From contig NZ_JAKSXY010000109.1 in the NCBI RefSeq assembly GCF_022829445.1, positions 105,213-169,212 of the forward strand: 64,000 nt of DNA. Direction: 5' to 3'. How positions within the stretch are numbered: the first letter of the stretch is position 1; the number at the start of each line of letters is the position of its first letter. The notes beneath the pieces are model-generated. The model saw nothing but the letters and a program-made list of their open reading frames with translations. It searched no databases and was not told the DNA's origin. A program made the position numbers and the translations under genes. Below are positions 44,187 to 53,435 of the stretch, piece by piece. The stretch comes from Methylobacterium sp. J-068. Lineage in GTDB: Bacteria > Pseudomonadota > Alphaproteobacteria > Rhizobiales > Beijerinckiaceae.

Positions 44187-44996
44187 ATGACGCTCTCCGA
44201 CGAAACCCGCACCGACCCGATTCTCTACGCGGCGGAGGGCGGCATCGCCCGCCTTACCCTCAACCGGCCGCAGGCGCGCAACGCGCTCACCTTCGCGATG
44301 TACCAGGGCCTGATCGACCATTGCGCGCGGATCGCGGCCGACCCGGGCATCAAGGCGCTGATCATCACCGGCGCGGGAACCCGGGCCTTCGCGGCGGGCA
44401 CCGACATCGCGGAGTTCCGGCGCCTCGAAACCGCGCAAGACGCGATCGACTACGAACGCTTCATGGACCGGGTGATGGGCGCGCTGGAACGCCTGCCCGT
44501 GCCGACCATCGCGGCGATCGCGGGCGCCTGCACGGGCGGGGGCGCGGCCATCGCCACCGCCTGCGACCTGCGCCTCGCCACCCGCGACGCGAGGCTCGGC
44601 TTCCCCATCGCCCGGACGCTCGGCAACTGCCTTTCCCTGGCCAACCTGCGCCGGCTCTCGGCCCTGATCGGCCCGGGGCGCGTCAAGGACATGATCTTCA
44701 CCGCCCGCCTCGTCGGCGCCGAGGAGGCCCTGGCCATCGGCCTCGTCGGCGAGGTGGTGCCCGACGCCGAGGCGCTGGCGGCCCGCGCCACGGCCCTCGC
44801 GACCCTGATGGCCGGCCACGCGCCGCTCACCCTGCGGGCCACCAAGGAGGGACTGCGCCGCCTCCAAGACGCGGACGACGCGGGCGACGCGCGTCCCGGC
44901 GACGACCTCATCCGCCTCTGCTACACCAGCGCGGATTTCCGCGAGGGCATGGAGGCGTTTCTCGCCAAGCGCCCGCCGAACTGGACCGGGCGGTAG
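44187..44996 (+). CDS. Enoyl-CoA hydratase/isomerase family protein
   Basis: A 269-residue crotonase. The oxyanion loop segments are GTRAFAAGTDIAEFR (~66-80) and IAGACTGGGAAIATACDLRLA (~110-130), and FPIARTLGNCLSLANLRRL follows. The glutamate pair of true hydratases is not clearly present at the usual places, so another CoA reaction is possible. A perfect hairpin follows the gene at 45015-45055. Confidence 0.87.
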   Translation: MTLSDETRTDPILYAAEGGIARLTLNRPQARNALTFAMYQGLIDHCARIAADPGIKALIITGAGTRAFAAGTDIAEFRRLETAQDAIDYERFMDRVMGALERLPVPTIAAIAGACTGGGAAIATACDLRLATRDARLGFPIARTLGNCLSLANLRRLSALIGPGRVKDMIFTARLVGAEEALAIGLVGEVVPDAEALAARATALATLMAGHAPLTLRATKEGLRRLQDADDAGDARPGDDLIRLCYTSADFREGMEAFLAKRPPNWTGR

Positions 44997-45014
44997 GAAC
45001 CGTCGGCCCGATGC

Positions 45015-45055
45015 CCGAGACCGTCCCCGCTTTGATCAAGCGGCGACGGTCTCGG
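45015..45055. repeat. Long nested inverted repeat downstream of the enoyl-CoA hydratase gene
   Basis: CCGAGACCGTC (45015-45025) pairs perfectly with GACGGTCTCGG (45045-45055). Inside, CCGCTT (45027-45032) pairs with AAGCGG (45038-45043) around a TGATC loop. It could terminate the upstream gene although no T-run follows. Its 3' half matches the dispersed GATCxAAGCGGxGAC repeat. Confidence 0.6.
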
Positions 45056-45112
45056 ACGATGGCCCAGGCCCACCGAAACGCTCGCACGGATTGGGACCTC
45101 CGCGGGGGTCTC

Positions 45113-45135
45113 GATCGAAGCGGCGACAGACCTCG
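45113..45135. repeat. Copy of the GATCGAAGCGGxGAC repeat
   Basis: GATCGAAGCGGCGAC followed by AGACCTCG matches the element at 32337-32365 except for a 6-bp gap there. It lies 58 bp after the nested hairpin in the same intergenic region. Confidence 0.5.
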
Positions 45136-45211
45136 AAGGGTCGGCTGGATGTCTGGTCCCGGCATCTGGTGGAGCGGGTTCGACCGGAAGCGATCGGGCG
45201 CAACACGCATA

Positions 45212-45240
45212 GACCTCGATGCGTTAGGCTCATCGAGGTC
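45212..45240 (-). terminator. Hairpin after the IalB-family gene
   Basis: GACCTCGATG (45212-45221) and CATCGAGGTC (45231-45240) form a perfect 10-bp stem with a 9-nt loop, 5 bp beyond the stop of the minus-strand gene. There is no T-run. Confidence 0.55.
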
Positions 45241-45245
45241 CGGTC

Positions 45246-45965
45246 TCACTTGCACTCTTCGCGGGCGCGCTTCATCGCCTCGCCGAAGCCGGCGAGGGCG
45301 TAATCGTCCTGGGTCGGGTTGCCGCGCATCGAGGTGGTCTTGACCAGGAGCTTGGGCGTGCGGGCCATCTCGGCGACCACGCGGGCCTCCTCGGCCGGGT
45401 TCTGGAGCCAGGCGTTGTTGTCCTTGGTGACGAGGCCATAGCGGGTGGCGCCGAGGTTGAGCGTCGGGTCGGTGGGGGCCGGGCCCGCATTGGCCTTGGG
45501 AGAATTGCCGGCCGATTGGCTGCTCGCGGGCTTGGCCGGGAAGCCCAGCATCACCGCCACCTCGTTGGCGACGTTCTCGGCCTTGCGCACGGTCACGAAG
45601 AGGTAGGCCGTGTCGCGCTTCAACGTCTTGGGGGAACGGACCTGCGGCTGCGCGATGGCGTAGCACACCCGTGTCTTGCCCTGGCCGTTGGCGAAGACGT
45701 TCCAGTCGCCGAAGATCGCCACGGGGGTCGCCTGCTGCATGCCCGGCGCGGTCACGGCCGCCTTCTTCTCACGGCCGCGCCGACGCTTCTTGCCGGGCGC
45801 CTCGGCCTCCGCGGGCGCGGCCTCCTGCGCCAGGGCGGGCGCGACGCCGAGGAGATGGGCGAGGGGGTGGGGCAGCGGGAGGACGGGAAGCGCACCGGCC
45901 AGGACACCCGCCAGGACGATCGTGGCGGCTCCGAGCCGGAATCCGCGCGGCAGAACAGGAAGCAT
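45246..45965 (-). CDS. Invasion-associated locus B (IalB) family protein
   Basis: A 239-residue secreted protein. A long signal region ends near APALAQE (residue ~46), followed by a basic stretch (GKKRRRGREKK). The IalB domain begins IFGDWNVFANGQGKTRVCYAIAQPQ and ends with a C-terminal cysteine (REECK). The conserved Cys pair suggests a disulfide. IalB proteins are periplasmic or outer-membrane associated in Bartonella and many alphaproteobacteria; their role outside pathogens is unclear. Confidence 0.85.
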   Translation of the reverse strand: MLPVLPRGFRLGAATIVLAGVLAGALPVLPLPHPLAHLLGVAPALAQEAAPAEAEAPGKKRRRGREKKAAVTAPGMQQATPVAIFGDWNVFANGQGKTRVCYAIAQPQVRSPKTLKRDTAYLFVTVRKAENVANEVAVMLGFPAKPASSQSAGNSPKANAGPAPTDPTLNLGATRYGLVTKDNNAWLQNPAEEARVVAEMARTPKLLVKTTSMRGNPTQDDYALAGFGEAMKRAREECK

Positions 45966-46067
45966 GGAAGACCCTTACACGACGTCGCCGGGCCGGAAGA
46001 CCCGGTCGAGCGTCCGGAATTGCGGCGCCCGCCCGCGCCGGTTTCGAGGCGGGTGGCGAGGCCGGTC

Positions 46068-46400
46068 CTAGACGGCGTGGGCCTCGGACGGGAACGCGCC
46101 CGGAACTGGTATGGCGGCCAGGGCCGCCGAGAGCGCCGCCCCGAGCCCCGTGGACGCCTCCGCCTGGGCCGCCTGCGGTTCCGGCGCCACGGGCGCCAAG
46201 TCAGGTGCAAGATCCCGAACCCGCGGCAGCGCGCGCGGCTTCGGGTCGTTGTAGGGGGTGTTGTAGCATTTGCGCACGGAGGCCCAGAACGCGTCCCGAT
46301 CGGTGTCGGTCAGGCGGCTCAGGGTCCCGTCGATCCGCGCGATGGCTTCGGCCGCGAGGGCGGGGACGTCGTCCGGCGCAATCCAGCTGTCGGCAGGCAT
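46068..46400 (-). CDS. Hypothetical protein, 110 residues
   Basis: From ATG 46400, which has GGAGA at good spacing. The product starts MPADSWIAPDDVPALAAEAIARIDGTL (in part) with a helical segment TDTDRDAFWASVRKCYNTPYNDP. It ends in a Pro/Ala-rich tail. No signal peptide or known domain is recognised. It lies between ialB and argH on the minus strand. Confidence 0.55.
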   Translation of the reverse strand: MPADSWIAPDDVPALAAEAIARIDGTLSRLTDTDRDAFWASVRKCYNTPYNDPKPRALPRVRDLAPDLAPVAPEPQAAQAEASTGLGAALSAALAAIPVPGAFPSEAHAV

Positions 46401-46490
46401 GGGAAGATCTCCGAAGGGCTCGGGTCGGGTCCTACACAGCATCACATAGCTGAGCCGTGAACGCACCTGCCCCGGGCCGCGTTCTTCAGT

Positions 46491-47876
46491 TCAGGCGTTT
46501 GCGAGGGCGGCGAGCCAGCGCGCGGCCTGCTGCCGCACGTTGTCGGGAGCGGTGCCGCCGTAGCTGGTGCGGCTCGACACCGAGTTCTCGACGCCGAGCA
46601 CGGCGTAGACCGCATCCGTGATCCGGGGCTCCGCCGCCTGCATCTCGGCGAGCGAGAGCTCCTCGAGACCGACGTTGCGGCCGGAGGCCGCGCCGACGAG
46701 GCGGCCGGTGACGTGATGGGCCTCGCGGAACGGCAGGCCGAGTTCGCGCACCAGCCAATCGGCCAGATCCGTGGCGGTGGCGTAGCCGGAGCCGGCCGCG
46801 CGGGCGAGCACTTCGGCGTTGGGCTCCAGGTCGCGCACCATGCCGGTCATCGCGGCGAGGCAGAGGGAGAGGGCCTGGAGCGCGTCGAAGGTGCCCTCCT
46901 TGTCCTCCTGCATGTCCTTCGAATAGGCGAGCGGCAGGCCCTTCATCACGATGAGCAGGCCCGTGAGCGCGCCGATGACGCGGCCAGACTTGGCCCGCAC
47001 CAGCTCGGCCGCATCCGGGTTGCGCTTCTGCGGCATGATCGACGAGCCGGTGGTGTAGCCGTCCGACAGCCTGACGAAGTTGAACTGGGCCGAGGTCCAG
47101 ACCACCAGTTCCTCGGCGAAGCGCGAGAGGTGGACGGCGCAGATCGAGGCGGCGGCGAGGGATTCCAGGGCGAAGTCGCGGTCGGCCACCGAATCGAGGG
47201 AGTTCGCGGTCGGCCGATCGAAGTCCAGCGCCGCGGCGGTGGCGTGCCGGTCGATCGGGAACGAGGTGCCGGCGAGCGCCGCGGCCCCCAGGGGGCACTC
47301 GTTGAGGCGGGCGCGGGCATCGCGGAACCGGCCGCGGTCGCGCCCCAGCATCTCCACGTAGGCGAGGCAATGGTGCCCGAAGGTCACGGGCTGGGCCGAT
47401 TGCAGGTGGGTGAAGCCCGGCATCACCGTCGCGGCGTGGGCGAGCGCCTTCTCGGCCAGGGCCCGCTGGAGGTCGGCGGCCTGGGCGTCGAGGCTGTCGA
47501 GGGTATCGCGCACCCAGAGCTTCATGTCGGTGGCGACCTGGTCGTTGCGCGAGCGCGCGGTGTGCAGCCGCCCGGCCGCCGGGCCGACGATCTCGGTCAG
47601 CCGGCTCTCGACGGACATGTGGATGTCCTCGAGTTCGCGCTTGAAGACGAAGCCGCCGGCCTCGATTTCGTCGCGCACGGCCTTGAGACCGTCTTGAATC
47701 GCGGCCACATCGGCGGAGGGCAGGATTCCCGCCTGCCCCAGCATCGCCACATGCGCCAGCGAGCCGCGGATGTCCTGGGGCGCGAGGCGCTTGTCGAACC
47801 CGATGGAGGCGTTGATTTCCTCCATGATCTCGGCGGGGCCGCTCGCGAAGCGCCCGCCCCACATCCGGTTGCTCAT
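46491..47876 (-). CDS. argH: Argininosuccinate lyase
   Basis: A 461-residue enzyme of the last step of arginine synthesis (argininosuccinate to arginine and fumarate). It starts MWGGRFASGP and has HTARSRNDQVATD, the THLQSAQPVTFGHH segment with the catalytic histidine, and the signature loop GSSIMPQKRNPDAAEL. It is divergent from the TlpA-like gene with 45 bp between the starts, an arrangement common in the Hyphomicrobiales. Confidence 0.97.
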   Translation of the reverse strand: MSNRMWGGRFASGPAEIMEEINASIGFDKRLAPQDIRGSLAHVAMLGQAGILPSADVAAIQDGLKAVRDEIEAGGFVFKRELEDIHMSVESRLTEIVGPAAGRLHTARSRNDQVATDMKLWVRDTLDSLDAQAADLQRALAEKALAHAATVMPGFTHLQSAQPVTFGHHCLAYVEMLGRDRGRFRDARARLNECPLGAAALAGTSFPIDRHATAAALDFDRPTANSLDSVADRDFALESLAAASICAVHLSRFAEELVVWTSAQFNFVRLSDGYTTGSSIMPQKRNPDAAELVRAKSGRVIGALTGLLIVMKGLPLAYSKDMQEDKEGTFDALQALSLCLAAMTGMVRDLEPNAEVLARAAGSGYATATDLADWLVRELGLPFREAHHVTGRLVGAASGRNVGLEELSLAEMQAAEPRITDAVYAVLGVENSVSSRTSYGGTAPDNVRQQAARWLAALANA

Positions 47877-47921
47877 GTTCTCAAACGTCCTTCCAGCCGC
47901 CCTGCCCGCCCGGACGCAACG

Positions 47922-48551
47922 ATGATGCCCGGCCGCAGATCGGCGCTGATCGCCGGGGCCGCCCTCGTCGCCGCGCTCGCGGGGCTTGCCGTATACGGGA
48001 CGGGCTCGACCGGCGGCAACTCCACCGGCCCCTGCGCCGGGTCGGCCGGGACCGCGGCACGGATCGCGCCCCTGGCGCGCGGGCAGGTCGCGGCCCTCGA
48101 GGTCGCGCCGGTGCCGGTGCCCGCCCCCGCCCTCGCCTTTCGGGGACCGGACGGGGCCGAGGCGCGCCTCGACGGCGTGAAGGGCCTGCGCCTCGTGAAC
48201 CTGTGGGCGACCTGGTGCGCGCCCTGCAAGGCGGAGATGCCGGCCCTCGACCGCCTCCAGGGGAAACTCGGCGGAGCGGATTTCTCCGTGATGGCGATCA
48301 ACGTCGACACTCGCAACCTCGACGCGCCCGCCGCCTGGCTGAAGCAGAACGGCATCGCCCGGCTCGCCTATTACGCCGATCCGGGCGGGCGCGTGCTGCC
48401 GGCGGTCCAAAAGGCCACCGGCTCCCTCGGCCTGCCCACCACCCTCCTCGTCGACGGGCAGGGCTGCACGCTGGGCGTGATGAAGGGCCCGGCCGAATGG
48501 GACAGCGCCGACGGGGTCCGGCTGATCGCGGCGGCCCTCGGACGGGATTGA
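47922..48551 (+). CDS. TlpA-like thiol:disulfide oxidoreductase, membrane-anchored
   Basis: A 209-residue protein with an N-terminal anchor helix (SALIAGAALVAALAGLAVYG). A thioredoxin fold follows, with the active site WATWCAPCK and the cis-proline region GSLGLPTTLLVD. It should reduce periplasmic disulfides, for example during cytochrome c or cytochrome oxidase maturation. Two adjacent ATGs (47922, 47925) are possible starts. Confidence 0.88.
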   Translation: MMPGRRSALIAGAALVAALAGLAVYGTGSTGGNSTGPCAGSAGTAARIAPLARGQVAALEVAPVPVPAPALAFRGPDGAEARLDGVKGLRLVNLWATWCAPCKAEMPALDRLQGKLGGADFSVMAINVDTRNLDAPAAWLKQNGIARLAYYADPGGRVLPAVQKATGSLGLPTTLLVDGQGCTLGVMKGPAEWDSADGVRLIAAALGRD

Positions 48552-48810
48552 ACGGGACGACTTCCTTCGAGGCACCGATCCGGACGCATCGCTCGCAGGG
48601 GTTGCTCGATGCGCAGCGCCAGGCTGCATCACGAAACATCCACGCCGAGATGTCAGTGGCCGGATCGTGAATTTTCCTGCCTCTTCCGCAATAGATCGGA
48701 TACCTCTCTACGTTGATGCGAAGGCATCGATGCTTGGCCGGCAAGTGATCCGCATGGCAAGCGGTTGGTAGACGAGTTTGGATAAATCTTAATCTTCGCG
48801 GGACATCGTC

Positions 48811-48830
48811 GGTTTCTGTTCCCAGAAACC
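48811..48830. promoter_or_regulatory. Perfect hairpin just upstream of the chemoreceptor start
   Basis: GGTTTCTG-TTCC-CAGAAACC is an 8-bp perfect stem with a 4-nt loop, ending 13 nt before the ATG at 48844. No clear Shine-Dalgarno lies between, so RNA-level control or a protein operator is possible. Confidence 0.45.
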
Positions 48831-48843
48831 GGTTCCCCGCATC

Positions 48844-50532
48844 ATGTCCCTCGGCACGTTGTCCATTCGGACGAAGCTGTTCCTGAGCTTCGGGCTCGTC
48901 TTCCTGCTCGTGGCGGGGATCGGCGGATCGGCGCTGATGCAGCTTCGCGCGGTGAACGCGGTGGCCCGCGAGATGCGCGACGAGCGGCTGCCGAACGTGC
49001 AGCTCCTGGGCAAGCTCCAGGTCCTCGTCCTGCGTCAGCGCGTGAATGGCGGCCGCCTCATCACGGCCGACACGCCGGCGGCGCGCGGCGACGTCTCCGC
49101 CACCCTCGCCAAGCGCGAGGCCGAGATGCAGGCGGTCCAGGCGGCCTACGCGAAACTTCCCGCCGATCCGGATTCCCGAGCCCTCTACGCGACCTTCGAG
49201 GCCGAATGGACGGCCTACCGGACGTTGCAGGCGGGCATTGTCGCGCAGGCGCAGGCGGGGGACCTCGCCAGCGCGCAGCGCACCTACAACACCGAGATGT
49301 CGACCCGCATCAACGCCGTTCTCGGCGCGCTGCAGAAGCTCGTCGAGCGCGAGGAGCTTAGCGCCAGCGCCAGCGGCGCGCAGGCTCAGGCCACCTACGA
49401 CACCGCCCTTCTCACCACAATGATCCTGGTCGGCATCGCGCTGCTGATCGCGGCCGGGGCCGCCGTGGGCCTCAGCCTCGGCGTCAGCCGCCCCCTGCGC
49501 CGCATGACCGACGCGATGGGCTGGCTGGCGGACGGCGATACGGGGATCACCGTACCGGGCGTGGGACGCGGCGACGAGATCGGCGCGATGGCGGGCGCCG
49601 TCCAGGTGTTCAAGGACAACATCGTCCGCACCCGTGCCCTGGAGGCCGAGACCGAGGCGGCGCGTGCCGGCGCCGAGGCTCTCCGCCGGGAGACGATGCA
49701 GGGCCTCGCCGACCGGTTCGAGGTCGCGGTGGGCGGCATCGTCGCGCAGGTCGGGACGGCGGCGGCGCAGTTGCAGGATACCGCCCGCAGCATGTCGGCC
49801 AATGCCAGCGAGACGGCGCAACGATCCGTGTCCGTGGCCGCCGCCGCCGATCAGGCCTCGGCGAACGTCACCACCGTGGCCGCCGCCGCCGAGGAACTCG
49901 GTTCCTCCGTCGACGAGATCGGCCGCCAGGTCCAGGGTTCGGCCAGCCTCTCGCGCGAGGCCGTGACCGAGGCCGGGCAGACAGCGGCCTTCGTGCGCGA
50001 CCTCAGCGAGGCCGCCCAGAGGATCGGCGACGTGGTGGCGATGATTTCGACCATCGCGGGCCAGACCAACCTGCTGGCGCTCAACGCCACCATCGAGGCG
50101 GCGCGGGCCGGCGAGGCGGGACGCGGCTTCGCGGTGGTCGCGGCGGAGGTCAAGGAACTCGCGAACCAGACGGCGCGGGCCACCGAGGAGATCACCGGTC
50201 AGATCGGCCGCATCCAGGCCTCCACGGGCCAAGCGGTGGATGCCATCGGCGGCATCACCGGCCGCATCCGCGAGATCAGCGACGTCGCCGCGTCGATCGC
50301 GGCGGCCGTCGAGGAGCAGGGCGCGGCGACCCAGGAGATCGTGCGCAACGTGGCCCAGGCCTCGATCGGCACCGGCGAGGTCACTCGGAACGTCTCGGGC
50401 GTCGCCGGGGCCGCCGAGCAGACGGGTGCCGCCGCCGCCCAGGTGCTGGCCTCGGCCTCCGCGCTCTCGCACCAGTCCGAGCACCTCGGCGGCCAGGTCG
50501 CGCACTTCCTCGCCACCATCCGGGCCGCCTGA
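48844..50532 (+). CDS. Methyl-accepting chemotaxis protein
   Basis: A 562-residue receptor. TM1 is at residues ~12-32, a periplasmic four-helix-bundle (4HB_MCP) sensor spans ~33-185, TM2 ~190-212 and HAMP ~213-265. The cytoplasmic signalling tip is ISTIAGQTNLLALNATIEAARAGEAGRGF, followed by AEVKELANQTARATEEI. The ligand is unknown. It is monocistronic, with no che genes nearby. Confidence 0.93.
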   Translation: MSLGTLSIRTKLFLSFGLVFLLVAGIGGSALMQLRAVNAVAREMRDERLPNVQLLGKLQVLVLRQRVNGGRLITADTPAARGDVSATLAKREAEMQAVQAAYAKLPADPDSRALYATFEAEWTAYRTLQAGIVAQAQAGDLASAQRTYNTEMSTRINAVLGALQKLVEREELSASASGAQAQATYDTALLTTMILVGIALLIAAGAAVGLSLGVSRPLRRMTDAMGWLADGDTGITVPGVGRGDEIGAMAGAVQVFKDNIVRTRALEAETEAARAGAEALRRETMQGLADRFEVAVGGIVAQVGTAAAQLQDTARSMSANASETAQRSVSVAAAADQASANVTTVAAAAEELGSSVDEIGRQVQGSASLSREAVTEAGQTAAFVRDLSEAAQRIGDVVAMISTIAGQTNLLALNATIEAARAGEAGRGFAVVAAEVKELANQTARATEEITGQIGRIQASTGQAVDAIGGITGRIREISDVAASIAAAVEEQGAATQEIVRNVAQASIGTGEVTRNVSGVAGAAEQTGAAAAQVLASASALSHQSEHLGGQVAHFLATIRAA

Positions 50533-50653
50533 ACCTCACGCGGTCGAATGCGGGAACCATCCCGTGCGGACGGAGGCGGACCGGGGCTCCTGGACGCTGA
50601 TCCGCGGCGCGGGCGAGGCGGCGTCGGATACCGCTCTCGGTCCTTGTCGCCCC

Positions 50654-50692
50654 CCTCTCGCGCCGAACCGGTGCTCGCTTCGGCGCGAGAGG
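50654..50692. terminator. Bidirectional hairpin between convergent genes
   Basis: CCTCTCGCGCCGAA and TTCGGCGCGAGAGG form a perfect 14-bp stem with an 11-nt loop, between the chemoreceptor gene and the convergent peptidase gene. T-tracts are absent. Confidence 0.65.
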
Positions 50693-50708
50693 ATTCAGGC
50701 CGGTCGCG

Positions 50709-52862
50709 TCACGCCTTGCCCACGGCGAGCAGCGCGAAGGCCTGGATCAGACCGACCTCCTCCAGGCGGTCGAAGCGGCCGGCCGCGCCCCCGTGTCCGG
50801 CCTCCATGTTGATCCGCAGGAGAATCGGGCCGCCGCCCGTCATGGTGGCGCGCAGGCGGGCCACCCATTTGGCCGGCTCCCAGTAGGTCACGCGCGGGTC
50901 GGTGAGGCCGCCGAGCGCCAGGATCGCCGGATAGGCCTGGGGCCGCACGTTGTCGTAGGGCGAGTAGGCCAGGATGGTCTCGAAGGCCGCCAGGCTCTCG
51001 CGCGGGTTGCCCCATTCGGGCCATTCCGGCGGGGTCAGGGGCAGGTCGCCGTCGAGCATGGTGTTCATCACGTCGACGAAGGGCACGTCGGCGACGATGG
51101 CGGCGAACAGCTCCGGCGCGAGGTTGGCCACCGCCCCCATCAGCATGCCGCCGGCCGAGCCGCCATGCGCCACGATGCGCCCCTGCGCGGTGTAGCGCGC
51201 CTCGATCAGCGCGCGCGCGCAGGCGACGAAATCCGTGAAGGTGTTGGGCTTTTTCTCGCGCTTGCCGTCGAGGTACCAGCGCCAGCCCTTCTCGGTGCCA
51301 CCCCGCACGTGGGCGATGGCGTAGACGAAGCCGCGATCGACCAGCGAGAGCAGGTTGGTGCGGAAGGCCGCCGGCATCAGCGTGCCGTAGGAGCCGTAGC
51401 CGTAGAGCAGCAGCGGAGCCGTCCCGTCGAGGGGGCAGTCGCGCCGGTGCAGCAGGGAGATCGGCACGGTCTCGCCGTCCGGCGCCGTGGCGAACAGGCG
51501 CCGGGTGACGTAGTCCTCGGGCTTGTGCCCGCTCGGCACGGTCTGGCGCTTGCGCAGCTGCCGCGCCCGGGTGACGCAATCGTAGTCGTAGGTCTCGGCC
51601 GGCGTGGTCATGGACGAGTAGGTGAAGCGGATCACCGTCGTCTCGAATTCGTGGCCGGGCTGGAGGCTGAGCGAATAGGCCTCCTCGGCGAAGGCCACCA
51701 CGTGCTCGCTGCCCTGGGTGTCGCGCACGACGATGCGGGGGCGGGCATTCTCGATCTCCAGCCGGACGAGGTGGTCCGCGATGACGTGCTGGTGGCGGAT
51801 CATCACGCCGGGGCGATGGGCGATGACGTCGGTCCAGTTCTCGCGGCCGGGCGCCTCCACCCGCGCGGTGACGATCTTGAAATCCTCGGCGCCGTCGGCG
51901 TTGGTGAGGATGAACAGGTGGTTCGCCCAGTTCTCCACGGAATAGATCAGCAGGGGCTGGCGCGGCTGCACCACCGTGAGGTCGGCCTCGGGCAGACGCC
52001 GGTCGAGGAGATGCACCTCGGAGGTCTCGTGGTCGGAGGCCGTGATCGCGAGGTAGTCGCCCGACTGGGTCTCCTCGATATGCACGAAGAATCCGGAATC
52101 CGCCTCCTCGTACACGAGGGTGTCGGCCTCCTGCCCGGTGCCGAGGCGATGGCGCATGACGCGGGCGGGGCGGTGGTTGTCGTCGACGGCGACGTAGAAG
52201 AAGGCGCCCCCGTCGGCGGTCCAGACCACCTCGCCGGTGGTGGCCTCGATGCGGTCCTCGCCGTCGCGGCCGCTCTCGAGATCGCGCACCCGGATGGTGT
52301 GGAGTTCGGAGCCCTTGGCGTCGGCGCTCCAGGCGAGGAGCCGGTGGTCGTCGGAATGCACCGCCGCCGCGATCTCGAAGAAGGCGAGGCCCTTCCCCTC
52401 GTGGTCGCCGTCCACGAGGACGACCTCACCCTCTTCGGGACCGCCATCGGCGGCGGTCTCGGCGCCCTGGCCGGGAATCACCACGACCGTGCGCGGGCGC
52501 CGGCAGACCAGGGGGTGCTGCCCGCCCTCGCGGTGGCGGGTGTAGTAGGCGAAGGGGCCGTCCGGCTCCGGAACGCTGCTGTCGTCCTCGCGGATGCGCG
52601 CGCGCATCTCGGCGACCAGGGCTTTCCGCAAGGTCGCGGTCTCGGCCAGCGCCGCCTCTGAATAGGCGTTCTCCGCCTCCAGGCAGGCCCGGATATCCGC
52701 CGGCAGCGCGGCCGGGTCCTTCAACACAGCGCGCCAGTTCTCGGCCTTCAACCAAGAATAGTCGTCCGCCAGCACGTGCCCGTGAACGGTTTCGGTGTGC
52801 GGCCGCACGTCGGCCACGGGTGCCGCCGAGGAAACTGTGATGGCAGTCTGGAGACGTGTCAT
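50709..52862 (-). CDS. ptrB: Oligopeptidase B (S9A family serine peptidase)
   Basis: A 717-residue peptidase. An N-terminal beta-propeller (residues ~60-420) is followed by the alpha/beta-hydrolase domain. The nucleophile serine lies in AHGGSAGGMLMGAV, the acid in the GLTDPRVTYWEP segment and the histidine in NMEAGHGGAAGRFD. RGGTEKGWRWYLDGK is typical of the S9A group. It cleaves short peptides after basic residues. It is probably cytosolic, as no signal peptide is seen. Confidence 0.93.
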   Translation of the reverse strand: MTRLQTAITVSSAAPVADVRPHTETVHGHVLADDYSWLKAENWRAVLKDPAALPADIRACLEAENAYSEAALAETATLRKALVAEMRARIREDDSSVPEPDGPFAYYTRHREGGQHPLVCRRPRTVVVIPGQGAETAADGGPEEGEVVLVDGDHEGKGLAFFEIAAAVHSDDHRLLAWSADAKGSELHTIRVRDLESGRDGEDRIEATTGEVVWTADGGAFFYVAVDDNHRPARVMRHRLGTGQEADTLVYEEADSGFFVHIEETQSGDYLAITASDHETSEVHLLDRRLPEADLTVVQPRQPLLIYSVENWANHLFILTNADGAEDFKIVTARVEAPGRENWTDVIAHRPGVMIRHQHVIADHLVRLEIENARPRIVVRDTQGSEHVVAFAEEAYSLSLQPGHEFETTVIRFTYSSMTTPAETYDYDCVTRARQLRKRQTVPSGHKPEDYVTRRLFATAPDGETVPISLLHRRDCPLDGTAPLLLYGYGSYGTLMPAAFRTNLLSLVDRGFVYAIAHVRGGTEKGWRWYLDGKREKKPNTFTDFVACARALIEARYTAQGRIVAHGGSAGGMLMGAVANLAPELFAAIVADVPFVDVMNTMLDGDLPLTPPEWPEWGNPRESLAAFETILAYSPYDNVRPQAYPAILALGGLTDPRVTYWEPAKWVARLRATMTGGGPILLRINMEAGHGGAAGRFDRLEEVGLIQAFALLAVGKA

Positions 52863-53435
52863 TGGGTATAATCCTGGAACTGTCGTGAAAGAATCATCGG
52901 ATCTTCGGGCGTATCCTGCCGAAATTCCATTGTGTGCAAGATTTTCCGGCTCGGACGTCGACCCGATCGGCGTTTTTTAAGACCCGTCTTCTTACGCGCT
53001 CGAATTTCAGCCTGGGCCAGTCCAATCGAACCCTGATCTGTTCCCGTCATGTGCCGCTTGCCTCGCCCGCAGGCAAGCGTTCCGGAAGCGGAGAGCGCGG
53101 GCGCCGAGGATGCCGGATGCGGCAATCCGCCCTCTGGTCCTATCCAACTGGACTGCAATGCGGGCCGCGAATGCCATCGAGAACCCGACCGCTGGAAATA
53201 TTGTTCTTTCCTGTTGTTCAAGTTTACCGGAGATGCTGGATACCGTCTTGCGACATCATCAGGAATATCCTATCCAGATATGGTGGCGGGCGAAGTCGCT
53301 GCGTACCGTACTGCGCATGTGAGTGATGGGGTAAGGCGGCCGTTTCCATTCCGGCACCGGGCACCGACCGATATGGAAACGCTCGGGTGCTTGGATGCCC
53401 AGGCTTGCGTCGCGTTAAGGAGAGCTCTTCCGATT
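52863..53435. other. Long intergenic/leader region upstream of the mucR-type gene
   Basis: About 570 bp of lower GC than its surroundings. Open frames exist but lack convincing starts or protein-like composition. GGATA and TATCC elements near 53233-53280 form loose inverted pairs and could be regulator binding sites. The peptidase promoter must also be here. Confidence 0.5.

Noticed and set aside
52934..53326. A 130-codon frame upstream of the mucR-type gene
   Set aside because: No ribosome binding site, irregular composition and several competing frames; the region looks regulatory.
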